From Mesodorylaimus sp. YZB2_4 (Eukaryota; Nematoda; Enoplea; Dorylaimida; Dorylaimidae), in contig JASANH010001644.1 in assembly GCA_030248295.1 (NCBI GenBank), forward strand, positions 22,492 through 86,491: a stretch of 64,000 bases of DNA. The letters run 5' to 3'. A program made the position numbers and the translations under genes. Every line of letters starts with the position of its first letter. Within the stretch, counting starts at the first letter, position 1. Shown here piece by piece: positions 1 to 11,954 of this stretch. Under the pieces are notes generated by a model. The model saw only the letters and a program-made list of their open reading frames with translations. It did not search any database and was not told where the DNA came from.

Positions 1-900
1 TTCAAGCGGAACATAGAAAGTTGCTCATGGAAATGTTTTGAAAGATACAGTAGTTTACGCTACGACACCAATTGATCACGAGCGCGCGAAAAATGTGATT
101 TTTGAATCTGAATTATCAAAGCGATACGTCCAGTTTCGCATACACGTCGAACTTTACCGGTGGCCAAAGCTAACAAACCGCACGCAAAAAGAATTTCGAT
201 TTCTGTTGTGTATGTGTAGAGACCCTTGGGTCATCAACGCAGAAAATTGCACGACGAGGAGAAACACTGCGATGAAAAGAGTTTTGTTTTGCTTTGAGTA
301 TTTGTATCCTGTCCCCAGAAGTGCTAGGATTAAACGAGGACTGGTTATATGGGAAGACTTTCCTGATGCCTCCAAAACTGATAAATCAAAGTCAACTAAA
401 CAAACGTTTTTTACCTGATAAAAAGTACTCCGCAGCATGCCAAGAAAAAAGACATGAGTGATCGATCCTGCAGTGTATGCATATATATCTGTTTGGGCGC
501 GCAGCTATGCTCGCTGCTTACCCATACATTGCTGGCAGGAATGTGTAGCAAACGATTCAAAATACTCTGTTGCTAAATTGCTGAATTGCCAACGTTGTTG
601 AAATGAATGAGACTTTGACTTATTGTAAGCTGAAAAACTGCATCTAAAACTCTATACCAGATTTTTTGGGCTAGTGACAGTTTAGTTCCAGATTCAGTTA
701 GCTCAATGATGCAGTTACAGTCTCATCCAATGTAACAACGTCAGCTAAGCTGTGGTAAGGATAACGTAGACTGCGCTTACTTAAGGAGTCAGACCAACTG
801 ACATGACTCTGAAAACAAGACTGAAAATGCTCAGAAATCTAAACTATCCACCCAGGCAGGCCTAGCCGTCGCCTACCTCCACCCTCCTCTAAAAGCCTTG
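1..900. other. No recognisable gene
   Basis: Open frames here are short, start at non-ATG codons and show no domain or motif I recognise. Nothing in the first 0.9 kb looks like a structured RNA or an intact repeat. Confidence 0.5.
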
Positions 901-908
901 TGCTAAGG

Positions 909-1015
909 CCGTGGAGAGCCAGCATCGACCGCAAATCAAACCGGCTGAGCCGAACCACCAGATCGGCGATTTTTACGAAGCTGAACCGAAACAGTGTTTC
1001 TGGACTAAACCCTCG
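909..1015 (+). repeat. Fragment of the CCAGCATCGACCG-ended TIR element family
   Basis: The stretch begins CCAGCATCGACCG and continues with blocks such as AACCGGC, CCGAACCACCAGA and CTGAACCGAA. The same blocks occur in the same order at the left end of the 711-bp element at 27391-28101. Only one end is present here, so this is a truncated or relic copy. The length and the identity of the family as a DNA transposon are inferred from the copy at 27.4-28.1 kb. Confidence 0.55.
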
Positions 1016-1127
1016 AGCCGGAGGAAATAAACGCATTCGGGAATGCCCCTTCATTCGTGAAAAAATTTTGTTCGTTGAAATGTGCTTGTAACGTTACGAC
1101 TTAGGTTGCAAAAGGCAGCACGCGTGT

Positions 1128-1205
1128 GATGGGGGTCCTCTTTTCAATCAATTATTGTACCAGACGAAATTGCGCTTGCTGTTTTTTGGCTGCCGTTTTA
1201 GAACA
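1128..1205 (+). repeat. Short dispersed repeat, copy 1
   Basis: This stretch is clearly similar to 14338-14415 in the same orientation; shared blocks include TTGTAC.AGACG, TGCGCTTG and GGCTGCC.TTTT. Flanking sequence is only weakly alike. The element type is unknown. Confidence 0.45.
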
Positions 1206-1949
1206 GCGAAAAAGATTTCGATAATTTTTTGGACTGGCATGTCCTTTGTATATATCAGCCTGTGATCATACAAAAGGATTCTGCACGATAACTGAGGGTC
1301 GACCCCCGCAGGGTGGAGAATGCACTCGATGAATGACTAGACCCTCGCCCAGCCTTGCTTCTTCGCTGTGCATACAAACCGTGTAAATCGATTAACACAC
1401 AAGCACACAAACTTTACATTGGAAATGAAAAGAAACCATTAAGACAACATTGAAAAAACCTTTACATCACACCTTGACATTCACGTTGCATGATTAAATC
1501 GCGTATATCATCCGCCAGAGTGGCCAGACGCTAAAAGCAAATCCCTTTGCACGTAACCCTAAAAACCTTCATTACTCATCCAAAAGCCGTCAATAATCCC
1601 CTCACAAAAATACCCTTGCGGTATCAACGAACTGTAATCATACTGAGGTCAGACAAAGAGAAGCATTAGCAGCATTTTAAAATTCTCCGAGGTCCTATCA
1701 TTCGTGAGCTCCTGCCAAAAGTCGGAATTAAATTTTTGTCACACAAACATGGGCTTATACGTAGCTCAAAATGGATGCCTGACAGTAGGGTCACACACAT
1801 GGTACTTGGACCCGATGGTCCTTTGCTCTAGACCCCAACATACATGTCTTTCAAAATTTGGAACTGGCATTAGCAGCCATTATCGCAGTCGAGACTCAGT
1901 TTCTTCAAGCCTCTTTCCCATGCGGCATGATACCTATCTGTGACGCCAT

Positions 1950-2290
1950 CATAACGTGATTGTAAACTGGCTCCATTGTAAACTATGTGACGCCATTGTA
2001 AACTGGCTCTGGGCTCGGAGCTTGAAGCGAGCCACCAGGCACGGGATAAACATATCATACATGCTTTTGTTCATCATATGATATCGAGCGCACTTGTGCG
2101 CTCTCATTTCGTAGTGTTTCGCGCAGCAGATGTCTGAGGGTTCATTAACACGCTTAGCACAGCCCTCAAATTCGCAGGGTGACCTGTGATTAGGGAAGCA
2201 TTTGTAATCTTTTACTTCAGTGCGAGCCTCGCAGCGAGCCTCCAAGCAGGGCGGCTCGTTTACGCGGAGCCGCACTCGCGACCCGTTCAA
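1950..2290 (-). CDS. Hypothetical cysteine-rich protein or exon
   Basis: A minus-strand open frame of about 110 codons has ordered cysteine and histidine spacing: segments YKCFPNHRSPCEFEGC and DICCAKHYEMRAHKCARYH. This could bind zinc. The downstream end of the frame (1950-2010) runs into a short direct repeat (CATTGTAAACTGGCTC), so the true 3' limit is probably near 2040. It has no credible ATG, so it may be an internal exon. I cannot assign a family; it could also be a fortuitous frame in a repeat. Confidence 0.3.
1962..2012. repeat. Short tandem repeat (CCATTGTAAACT unit)
   Basis: Three close copies of a unit around CCATTGTAAACTGGCTC or CCATTGTAAACTATGTG occur at 1962-2012, separated by a few bases. 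Confidence 0.5.
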
Positions 2291-2989
2291 AATGGGTCTT
2301 CGCTGAAAATGGTGGTCACGTCAACGCCAAACTCCATTCAATCGTGCGCCTACTAACTGTTTTCTAGAAAAAAGAGACATTCTTCGACAGAAATCAAATA
2401 GTGAATTCAATCAAGACATGCTCGTCATTTTTCAGTCATTATAAGAGCAAGATATTTTCAGGACACTGACCTTTTTTCCAGTATCTCCGAATCTTGAACA
2501 GCATCGACCCTCCGATAACGCTTAACAGCGTCTTCCGCTATCCCATAACGAAAATCAGAGTCAAACGAATTCTTCAAATGCGCAAGTTAGCAAGTAATCG
2601 CTGAGAAGACAGTTTGAAAATATAGGCTATTCCTACCTACGTACACCACCTTTCAGGTGAGGGCGTGTGGCTACATGCAAGGTACCGCCGCATCAAATAA
2701 GAATAGGTTGCGGCCTTATTCAAAACTGCCTCTGACTGCGCTCCGCCGCGCAACAAAAAATATTGCTCGCCTACAGCACACTTGCCAAACTGGGATTGCG
2801 ATTCAAAATAAGAAACTAAGATTGTATACAGTAGGTCTAAAACCCTAAACACCAAAAACTCGAAAACAATTTCCTGCTAATACAGTTGCTTCAGCAACTC
2901 TCAGCTTTTAAGAACTTGATTATGCATACTAGTCAATATGCTTGTGACTGGTAGATTCTAGAAACTGACATATTCATTGCATGCGATTA

Positions 2990-3145
2990 ATACGAGCTAA
3001 AGATGAAAGCCGCGCACTACGCTGTGTTTGATGCTAAAAATTTTCCTCTAAGATTTTGTTGCGAAAAAACATGCCTCAGATAAGTCACTCTGCTGCGGTA
3101 CATAATGTTCTTCCATGAGCTAATGGATATACCTGCACTCGCGGA
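2990..3145 (+). repeat. Dispersed repeat fragment (family shared with 17.9-18.2 and 32.8-33.2 kb)
   Basis: The segment contains AAGATTTTGTTGCGAAAAA, ACATGCC and GTTCTTCCATGAGC. It aligns with 32850-32955 in the same orientation and with 18060-18170 in the opposite orientation. It is the shortest and most diverged of the three copies in the window. Confidence 0.5.
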
Positions 3146-4129
3146 TAAAGCGGTTAGTGCAAGTAGAACCATTGTACAAAATTTGCTTCCACCGCATGCG
3201 CAAGAGATTAAAAGCTGTGGCCATTGTTTTGTCGCTCGACTACCATGACGAGTCTTCCACTAAATCTCTCTCTCTCGCTTATCTTAGGTTGGGCACTCGT
3301 TTGCACGTGTCTGAGTACGATTATTTTGTGGGAAGTACAACCTTTACTTCAGACTATGCGTTGCACTGTAGACTGAAATCAGCAGACGCTAGGTCAGTTC
3401 TGTATGTCATGAGGACCCCTTTCATTTCAGCCTCATTGACTCCCAACATGTTGTTCCTGAGTCAAATTTGATGGTGAGTGACAAGCAGTATGCAAATGAC
3501 CAAATTTTATAAAATTTGTTTTGCAGCATTATCTCTAGTCAATTTTTCCACGCTGGCATTCACGGCATAACATTTTAACCTCGTTTTCAGCGCATCCTCT
3601 ATCCTTAATTATAACCTGCATTTTCGCCGTTTTATTGCCAAGTTTTTAAATAACAATGCTTAGAAAGAACGCTTTTTCAAACATTTTTTTTAAGGCATGA
3701 CAACTTTTGTGGCGGTCAAAAATGATTTTTAGCTCGATTTTTTCCCCGAATAAAAATGTTGTTCGATGCTACTACGTAGTCTTGTGGGTCTCATGCTTTT
3801 ACTTCTTTTTCATGATTTCCATGCACATTATTTTAGACTCGCTCTCCCGTGTATCCACTGTATATTGTGTTCGCAAAAGTATGAGAAAAAGATGCGAGCT
3901 TCCGCTAACCAGTATTAACGTCCGCTGTTATTGTCAGTCACTCTTCATATACGCCTTTTCTGCATAAACACCGTTTTTTAACTCTTTTCTGTATAACACA
4001 GTTTGTCATCATTCGTCGTGCACTCGCTTTCGTGCATCTGTTGCATCTTGTTGTTGCCAAGATTTACCGCCCATGTGGTAACGCTGTACACTTAAGTGAT
4101 GTCGAATGGCATCAACGAGATACATATAC

Positions 4130-4580
4130 TGACAAGGGAACATCGCCAGCCATCAAGTCGAACTGCAAGAAACCAAAAATTGTAATATGTTCCTTGGTGC
4201 AAACGAAAGCTATGTGCAAAATATTAGAGGCGTCTGGCCAACTGGTCAGCAGTGGTCAGCAACCAAAGTCCTGAATTTTTGTGTGTTAACGGAGCTGAGC
4301 GTTAAGAAAAACACGCAAAGTTCTTTCCAAACTAGATTTATGGGTTCAGAGTCTCTAGTTTAAGCTTCCAACACTCGGGTTTGGGGATTTTTTCTGAAAA
4401 AACCCAAAAAATCCAGCAGAATTTAGAAATTTCACTGTGCTCCTCGCGTTAACCAGAACTGACCAGCTGGCCAGAAGCCTCTGATATTTTGCATAGAGCT
4501 TTCTTTTGCGCCCAAGAACATGTCACAAGTGTTTTGGTTTTCTAAAATTCGACTTCACGGTTGGCGATGATCCCTTGTGA
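4130..4580. mobile_element. Fold-back / long inverted-repeat DNA element
   Basis: Two arms of about 135 bp (4130-4266 and 4446-4580) are imperfect reverse complements. Matching blocks include GACAAGGGA with TCCCTTGT, GGCCAACTGGTCAG with CTGACCAGCTGGCC, and ATGTGCAAAATATTAGAGGC with its counterpart at 4475-4496. The 180-bp centre has no coding potential. I read this as a MITE or fold-back element or an inverted duplication. No target duplication could be fixed by eye. Confidence 0.65.
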
Positions 4581-5099
4581 GCCCTCTCGAAGTTCAACAA
4601 GTAAACAGACGTCTAGCAGACTCGCAGCACATACGACTCAGTACGATTTTAAAATTCTATCTCTCTCGGAAGCGGGTGCAGATTGACAAAAAACATAGCA
4701 TTGGTCCTGATTCTCACGCATTTTCAAGCAAATTAAACTTTTTGTGGTAAGCTCGCTCAAAACTTTGTGAGGAAGGACGTAATTTTGAATTTTCGATGGC
4801 TCCCGCACACAGCACACGCTACGCGGCGGCGAGTTTTCCTTTTTGGCAATGGTCAGCGCGGAGAGGAGGAAAACATCCTAAGATTTGCGCTCTTGACAGC
4901 GAAAGTTAACCCGAATTGCGATCAGTGGATTTGCGCTCTTGACTCAGGACGCCACCTGTAACCAGTTGTAATAAACACTCTTTTCCCTAATCAAGAGGAA
5001 GTGGTTATTGCAAAAGAGCTGCGCTGCCAACACCTCCGCCAGTCAACTTTACGAATTGTGGAGTTCCTAACCCAATAATAAACATTCAGAATTTCTGCA

Positions 5100-6540
5100 T
5101 AAAAACCTGTGATCGGCAGATCGAGCGCTGCAACTGAAGAATTACATTGGAGCAAGAAGGGGAGGCCGTCGACTCTTTTCACTGCATTGAAACCAATTTT
5201 CGCTCAAAGAGCTCAGGCGGGGGGGGGGGGGGGGGGGGGGTGGGCACTGATGAGCCTTTTCATCCAAGACAGCCGCAGGCTTACTATAGTAGTCCAACCG
5301 TCTGGCGCCCCGATGCCACCCAAATGTAATGGCTGCGATAAGACTGCCTTGCTGATTTTTTGGTGGTTTGCTAGTCCAGATAAAGCGTCGAATGAGGCGA
5401 GAAAACTTGGTAAGGGCAAGCGGTGAAGCAATAACGTTCATTATTTAGAACACCAGCAACTATCCCAGCAGCTGGTTTCAGACTAGCGTTTTACCAAACA
5501 GTTGATCGCCTGCTGATGCAGTCCTCAACCTGCTGCTTTATTTGGACGAGTTTCTTTTGGAAGTTGCGCTCAAGGTGCGGTTGCGAGGAAGATTCTTCAT
5601 TTCTTCAAACTTTTTCATGCTCTCGGGACTAAAACCTTACCCTGACGGAAGCTCAATACCAAGCATTCTGTTTTGTCAGCTTTGAGCTTAAAGCCTGAGG
5701 CGTAGCCAAACTTTCTGAGAACTCCCAATGCAGCCTCAGCAGGGTCCTTATCCCGCAAGAACAAATCCGTATCATCCGCAAACTGACCCAGCAGGTATTC
5801 TGTCCCTAGCACACTTACGCAATGCACATTCGGACGTGACTACAATGCTGTGGCCAGAAAGTCAATCGCAATGATGAACAGATATGGGGAAAAGGGGCAT
5901 CCTCGACTGATTCCTCTGCCTAATTGTATGCGACCCTAAAAATGGCCGTTGTTGATAACTTCACTCTTCTCCCCGTGGTACAACATCCGAACTGCCGATA
6001 TGAGCCAGAGACCAAAAAGTGGTTTCGCTCGGGCTGCTAAGGCTTTAGCCAGAATTTCGAAGTCGCAATTTCGCAACGTGATGGGCCTCTAGCTATATCA
6101 TTCGACTAAGTCTTTTTCTTGCTTTGGTAGTAACAAGATCACGCCTTGCTTTTGCGAGGGCGATAGGTCACCTGCCTCCAGCGCCGCTAGGACAGATTGC
6201 ATATATGGCTCCCGTGCTACATCCCAGAAGCCCCAGTACCATTCGACTAAAGGCCATCTCGCCCTGGCGTCTTACCCCTAGCCATCCTGTCTAACGATTT
6301 ACGGAGCTCCCAGTGTTGGAGGGGCTGGTCGATTGCGCCAAGGACGACGGCACTTAACCGCCGTGGGTCGTGCTCGCTAACTTGGGCTAGCCAACTTTCA
6401 ATCTGCGCTTTTTCTACTGGTTCTACTGAGAGGATTGCGCGTCGTCCTCCAACAACGTTTCTAGTTCCAGCCTTGCAGCCTCCATGTCAGATAATATCCT
6501 GAGTCGATTCCCGAGAAAGGGACTGCAATGCAGGCCCTTC
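5100..6540 (-). pseudogene. L1-like LINE reverse transcriptase fragment
   Basis: Read on the minus strand, several frames together give the core of an L1/Tx1-clade reverse transcriptase. In order these are GDLSPSQKQGVILLLPK (fingers), RPITLRNCDFEILAKALAAR, GRGISRGCPFSPYLFIIAID, and the catalytic QFADDTDLFL at 5740-5800 with the FADD box intact. Downstream comes the conserved RRFIWTSKPPK / LRLSWMKRL region typical after the RT domain. Frameshifts and stops (for example within the segment before RPITL) make it a pseudogene. A 22-base G run at 5219-5240 lies inside the 3' part of the frame. Neither the endonuclease domain nor a clear 3' tail is seen, so the copy is truncated at both ends. Confidence 0.85.
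5219..5240. repeat. Poly(G) homopolymer, about 22 bases
   Basis: An uninterrupted G tract of about 22 bases interrupts the relic L1-like reading frame. Comparable G or C runs occur near 33963, 34100, 34250, 35141, 37171 and 39508. Confidence 0.9.
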
Positions 6541-6661
6541 CATACATGCCGGAACCGTATAACAGCCTATAATCTTTATAGGCTAACCTGGAAAATTTTT
6601 GCAAAAAAAAGGGGAACGCGCAGTCAAAGTCTCTAAAAATTGTTCTTATTCACTTGCTGCC

Positions 6662-6750
6662 CAATGGGTACCATCCGTTCGAGGTGTTTTCGCCTCCGCT
6701 GCGCAATGGGTATCATTGGTTCGAAGTGTTTTCGCCTCCGCTGCGCATTG
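6662..6750. repeat. 42-bp direct tandem repeat, two copies
   Basis: A unit beginning CAATGGGTA and containing GTGTTTTCGCCTCCGCTGCG occurs at about 6662-6703 and 6704-6745, followed by the start of a third copy. The unit is not part of any frame I recognise. Confidence 0.7.
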
Positions 6751-7120
6751 GTGGCTTCAGCTTGGCTTTTTGAAAGCTGCTTACTAAGTTAGTCTCGCTT
6801 CTTTACTCGTGCTTTTAGAGGGATTCTAAATCATAAACATCATGGCTGCAGCAGTACTCGCTCATTTTTCAGTAATTGGACTTGTGGTGATTTCAACAGC
6901 ATACGATGCAGTGGTTATCAACTAAGTCAACACATACGATTTGGGGCAACATGAACTCGACGAATTCACTGAGGTTAAAAGCGGTTAATCGCGATGGCGG
7001 AAAAAAGCCCCACATTTGCAGCCATTTGTGCTTATCATACTAAAAGTTTATGACCCTTCACTCGAAGGACCCGCGATTATTCTCTCAGCTGATTTTTACC
7101 GCCACAAATTTGATCATTCC

Positions 7121-7796
7121 CAAAAAAAGTCTGTTATGACAGACGTAAAACTTTTAGACCAGCCAATGCACAGAGTGGATAACCAGGGCTTAGGATGGCT
7201 GGTCAACTCGGCCACTGCAACTCGCAACAACGGCTAATTAGGAAACGTGCTCAAGCTGCTTTTTCTGCATGAATATAAGCACTACGACTAATCGTGAGGG
7301 TCATTAAGAGATACAGTTTGTGGTCCACATGACTCGAAGCGGCTCGAAGTGTCTGCCTCTCGGGTTGAACGCGCACTACAAGCGAGTGTTTAACCCCCGA
7401 ATACGCAAATCATTTCTGATGTACTGAAACATGACCATGAACATACAGTTGGAAAGGAGAAAGACTGTTGCGAGTGTTACTCAATGCTTGGGTTCTGCCG
7501 ATAAGCTGTACCACGTTACTCGCAGCGCTAGAGCTAGCATATTCAGGTTGCCATCGTGTGAAACAGCTGGTATCCTTTGGGGAGCCTGTCCAAACAGCAG
7601 CAGCACACACACTATGTTGCTTTGGTGCTGAAATCGACAAGCATCTGTGTGTTAGTGATAACACACTGTGTGCATTAAGCAGAATGTGAGGACCTGTCAT
7701 CGTGCGGCCAGTAGACCAGCCATGCTGAGCCCTGGTTATCCATTGTGTGCATTACTGGTCTAAGAGGTTTGAGTCTGTCATAACAGACTTTTTGAG
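7121..7796. mobile_element. Non-autonomous DNA transposon with about 85-bp terminal inverted repeats
   Basis: Left arm 7121-7204 and right arm 7712-7796 are near reverse complements: AGTCTGTTATGACAGAC against GTCTGTCATAACAGACT, GGATAACCAGGGCT against AGCCCTGGTTATCC, and GGCTGGTC against GACCAGCC. The interior of about 500 bp has frames on both strands (7410-7700) but none resembles a transposase. It is best described as a non-autonomous TIR element. Superfamily is not determinable because no target duplication is clear. Confidence 0.7.
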
Positions 7797-8011
7797 TAAT
7801 AAAAAGACCGTTTTTCGTTCTTGTTACAAACTAGTTTCGACCAAAACACTGCGTGCCCATGCATAGATCAACTGAGAAATGAGGTGACTGACATCCAAAC
7901 CTCTGAAAAGCATGAACCTCAAACGGAACTTGCAGCCGCGCGCCTGAGATTATTCGTACGGTCCGCCACACAGGATCGCAGGCATGCACTTTTGTTAAAA
8001 ATATGAGGAAA

Positions 8012-8413
8012 CGAGGGGAGCTCGAAAAGTTCGTAGCCTAACCACATTTTAATTGAAGCTATACAAATCCATAATTGTTCTTTTACGAAATAACATCTCC
8101 TGAGACCAACGCACTTGTTCACACTTTAAAAAGAAGGATTACTTACACCCTTCAAAAAACGCTTAAGTCGCTGATTTCCTTCCTCATCATTCTCCCAATA
8201 AACTTTTTTTGGTTTTTTCGAATAGGTAGTAATCACTGGGTGCCAGGTTTGGACTGTATGGTGGATGATCAGTTTGTTTGAATCCCTATTCATCGATAGC
8301 AGCCTGAGCAATTTCTTGCAGGGGTATTAGTGGGATGTGTGGGAGTGTAAATTAAAATTTCACTGCTGCAGCTCATGCGGAAGGTACTCAGGGTACGAAC
8401 TTTTTCAACTCCC
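8012..8413 (-). mobile_element. Internally deleted mariner-type transposon
   Basis: The ends are imperfect inverted repeats: GAGCTCGAAAAGTTCGTA at 8018-8035 and TACGAACTTTTTCAACTC at 8394-8411. On the minus strand between them, around 8170-8300, lies the C-terminal signature of mariner transposases, PPYSPNLAPSDYYLF. That signature includes the third catalytic Asp of the D,D34D-type triad. A TAG stop lies eight codons before it and tandem TGA stops follow, so the copy is dead. About 400 bp instead of the usual 1.3 kb indicates a large internal deletion that kept both ends. Confidence 0.8.
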
Positions 8414-9007
8414 TCCGCATATATGGACACCAGGGAAAAAACATTACTTCTTTTATGCGCCTATCATATCCGATAGCTTATCCCCTACTTTAAAACACAA
8501 TCCAAGATCACCCACATATTCTTTGCTGACAGTAGGTGCCTATGCCACGCGAAAAAAACGAAGCAAAAATTCAGTTTAGTGATCGAGTCGAACCGCGTAC
8601 CTCGTGGTTTCAAAACAAACTTTTTACCGAACTGATCTATACCGGCTCCGTCGCCTTCTTTTACGTCATCCCAAACTGCCCTTGCAGCGGGAGGAGACGC
8701 TCAACTCTAAACGAAATTTTTTCAATAATCGATAGCCCAAGGACGGATTTACGAAAACCTTTGTTTTTTGCAAGCTTTGCAAGATAGGTCAGGTCCGCTA
8801 TCGTGTCAATTTTTATCAAAATCCGTATAGTAGCTGACAAGCGCCGGATGTAAAAGGCTAAAAAGGGACTTTTTTTGGAATAACTTTTCAGACATTAATG
8901 CTTTAAAAAAATGAATATCAAAAGGCAGATTCCGGAGGCTCGAGCTTTCAGGAAAACTAACATTTACAACTGTACGACCTCTGGTTGTTGCTCTAGGCTG
9001 ATGTTGT

Positions 9008-9050
9008 CTCCTCCTCCTCCTCCTCCTCCTTCTCGTCTCCTCCTCCTGAA
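9008..9050. repeat. CTC/CTT trinucleotide microsatellite
   Basis: An interrupted (CTC)n tract with two CTT/CGT variants lies immediately upstream of the LINE at 9.4-12.6 kb. Confidence 0.85.
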
Positions 9051-9399
9051 CAAGAAATCGCGTATTCTGGAACTCGACGACGTCTAAATGGATTTTGATA
9101 AAAATTAGAAAGATTGTAGACCCGGCCTATTTTGCAACGTGCGCAAAAAAACAAAAATTTTTGTCGAAGCGTTCTCCAGTTATTAGCCAGATAAAATCGT
9201 CCTTTAGCATAAAGCGTCTGGTTGGCTGGTCTATGCAGGCACTACCGTGCCTGCTTATACATGCTCCCCTTCGAGGGCCGCCCTACGAGTTTGGGGGAAT
9301 CATCATCATCGAGCAGTACGGTTGCGAAAAACGCAGTCGTGGACTGGGCATGGCGGCTGGTCGGGCCCCGCGGCGGTCCTTTAATTCTTGTGTTTTTAC

Positions 9400-10290
9400 G
9401 CCGAATCATCGTAAAAACTGGAAATTTGGTTGTTCAAATCTAAACAGCATTCTTGGGAAGCGTGAAGATCTGAAATTAGAGCTATTAGCCGTGAATTTTG
9501 ATGTGTACGGTGTGATTGAATCTAAAATCGATGAGTCTATTTCTGACGCCGAAATTTCTATCCCCGGTGTCTCGCTTTTTTCGACATGACAGAAAAAAAA
9601 GCCGGTGGTGGGTTGATTGTTTATTATAATTCGTTAATTCAGTGTCTACGACTGAAATTGCCATCTGATTACGGTATTGATTGCAAAAATCTAGAAATCT
9701 TGACAGTCTCTGTTGGCCCTTCTGACAATCCGATTATTTGTATTTTCGTTTATATCCCAAAAATTTGTATTGACTCACTCAAGCGTCGTGAAGATTACGT
9801 GTTTCGTGCATTCTATCGTCAGCTTCACAGACTGATTATTTTTGGTGATCTCAACGTCGATTTTTTGTCTGCTTCTACCGCTAATACCCATTTGCAAAAT
9901 TTCATTTCTTTAATTGGTAACGTGCAGACTGTCAATGAACCAACCCGTTTGGCAAAATCGCTGTTGGATTTGGTCATAATTGGTGATAAATCAAAACATG
10001 ACTCTACAACGGTTCGTTCGCCGATCTCTACGTCAGACCACAACTCGATTGAAGTTTCGTATATGGGCTGTTCGACGAAACGGCAGCGAGATAAGCGCAC
10101 GATTTGGCTAATCAAACGGGCTGATTGGGATAAAATTAACGAAGAATTATTGGCGAAGAATTTGCCTGGAATTATCAAAAATGCAGCCACCGTTGATGAC
10201 GCTTGCGAAAAATTTACATCAGTGATTTCTGAGATTATATCAAGAAATGTCCCACAAAAGGTGGTAAAAATGGAAAGGCGTAAGTTGTAG
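9400..10290 (+). pseudogene. CR1/Jockey-like LINE: apurinic endonuclease domain
   Basis: Two overlapping frames (to 9589, then from 9586) give an exonuclease-endonuclease-phosphatase domain. Recognisable blocks are CSNLNSILGKREDL near the N-terminus, VYGVIESKIDESI (metal-binding Glu), FGDLNVDF (catalytic D-x-N) at about 9840, LLDLVIIGD, and the terminal TSDHNSIEV with the S-D-H triad at about 10040. A single frameshift near 9586 separates the first strand from the rest. This is the endonuclease that nicks target DNA for target-primed reverse transcription. It is followed directly by the reverse-transcriptase region on the same strand. Confidence 0.85.
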
Positions 10291-11952
10291 ATATCCCGTG
10301 ATCTACTCTCTCTTATCAATGCCAAGAATGAAGCATATAAAAATTGGAAATCCGCCGGTCAGCAATGCGATCGTTCTCGATTTATTGGTCTTCAAAAGCG
10401 TTGTCGGAAGGAAATCCGTCTGGAAAAATTGTCGTTCTTTTCTGGCAGTTTTCCCAAGTGCAAATCAAGTGCCGACTTCTGGGCAAATTATCGGCGCCTT
10501 GAGAATCGGGACAGTTCTATTCCAACCCTATTCAATGAATTCGGTCAATTGTTTATCGGCTCTGGGGAAAAAGTGCAGGAATTGAATGATCGTTTCTCAC
10601 AAAATTTCAGCAAGCAAGACTTTGGCCCTTTCTCCCTGCCTCCTGCTGATCACGACGATTTTATGGATTATTCAATATCCCCGGAAGGTATTGCCAAAGA
10701 AATCTGGCGATTAAAACTTAATTCTGCACCTGGGGATGATGGAATCACGGTCGGAATACTGAAACGTATTGTTAACTCGATTTCCTTGCCGCTGTCAGCC
10801 CTAATCAATCGGATTATGGAATCGGGCATTTTCCCGTCGATTTGGAAAACGGGTAAAATTATTCCAATACCGATATCCGGATATAAAAATTTTGTTGGGT
10901 CTTATTTCATTTCTACCAGTATTTTCTAAAATCTGTGAAAGCCACATTCAAAAGATGCTTCGTCAATTTCTGCGTATCTCACCCAATCAATTCGGTTTTG
11001 TGAAACGTCGTGGTACTAACTCGGCACTCATTGCGGTTTCGCAATTCATTCATAATCGGTTGGACGACTCAAAGTTTGGAAACGTCGTTGGGATATTTTT
11101 GGATGTTAAGAAAGCTTTCGATCGTGTTCCCAATGCTCCTCTGCTGAGATCCCTTCAATACCACCATGGATTACCGCAAAAATTTTTGGCCATCGTCCAC
11201 TCTTATTTATCTAATCGAAATCAATTCGTTGCAATGAACTTAGCGAGGTCAGGACTTTCGACCGTGACCCTTTGGAGTTCCACAAGGCTCAATTCTAGGC
11301 CCAATCTTATTCAGCTCGTACGTCAACCCGATTTTTGAGGTTTTTGCATCGACCTTTAGTGGGGCCAGATTATTTGCATACGCTGACGACTTAGCTCTCC
11401 TCGCTCCAGTAAAAAATCTCCTAAAAGCTGGTCAACTGTGCCAATCAAAAATTGATTTTGTGGATGAATGGCTATCGGCACTCGGATTTGAATTCAATCA
11501 AGAAAAATCCAAAGCGATGTTATTTCGGCACAATCATCAGAAATTAAATCGGCTTCCTCAATTTCTGATCCGTGGTCGCCCAATTGAAGTTGTTGAGGAG
11601 ATCAGGTACCTCGGCGTGACTTTTTCTCCTGATATGAAATTTTTAAAACACGTTTCGGTCATTGCCAATCGCTCGAGGGCAATGTTGGGTGCTCTTCGAC
11701 GTAAACTCGGCAAAAATGTCGATAAGAATGTAACGGGTAATGTTTATACGGCTTGCATTCGATCGGTTCTGGATTATGGTTCATGTGTTTATGATCCGAT
11801 CACGAAAAAGGACAGTGAAAATTTGGAGAAGTCCCAACTTCTTGCTGCTCGAATTTATTGCAATGATTGGTCGATAACATCAGCGAATGTCAGAGAAAAA
11901 TGTGGGTGGCCGTCGCTTTCCGACCGCCGGAAATATCTGAAGTTACTTTGAT
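10291..11952 (+). pseudogene. CR1/Jockey-like LINE: reverse transcriptase domain
   Basis: Three frames (10429-10929, 10892-11338, 11370-11951) carry RT blocks: LNSAPGDDGITVGILKRI, FPSIWKTGKIIPIP, PNQFGFVKRRGTNSALI, FLDVKKAFDRVP (first catalytic Asp), and YADDLALL at about 11380-11400 (catalytic YADD). After these comes the GFEFNQEKSK and VRYLGV-type region (EIRYLGVTFS). At least two frameshifts break the protein, so this copy cannot act autonomously. The C-terminal part resumes after an insertion at about 11955-12235. Confidence 0.88.
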
Positions 11953-11954
11953 TT

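Noticed and set aside
38-438. Overlapping frames at the window start on both strands
   Set aside because: They start at TTG-type codons, lack motifs and are antisense to each other.
5142-5441. Minus-strand frame with a run of prolines
   Set aside because: The proline run is the poly(G) tract read in one frame; the surrounding residues belong to the decayed L1-like LINE.
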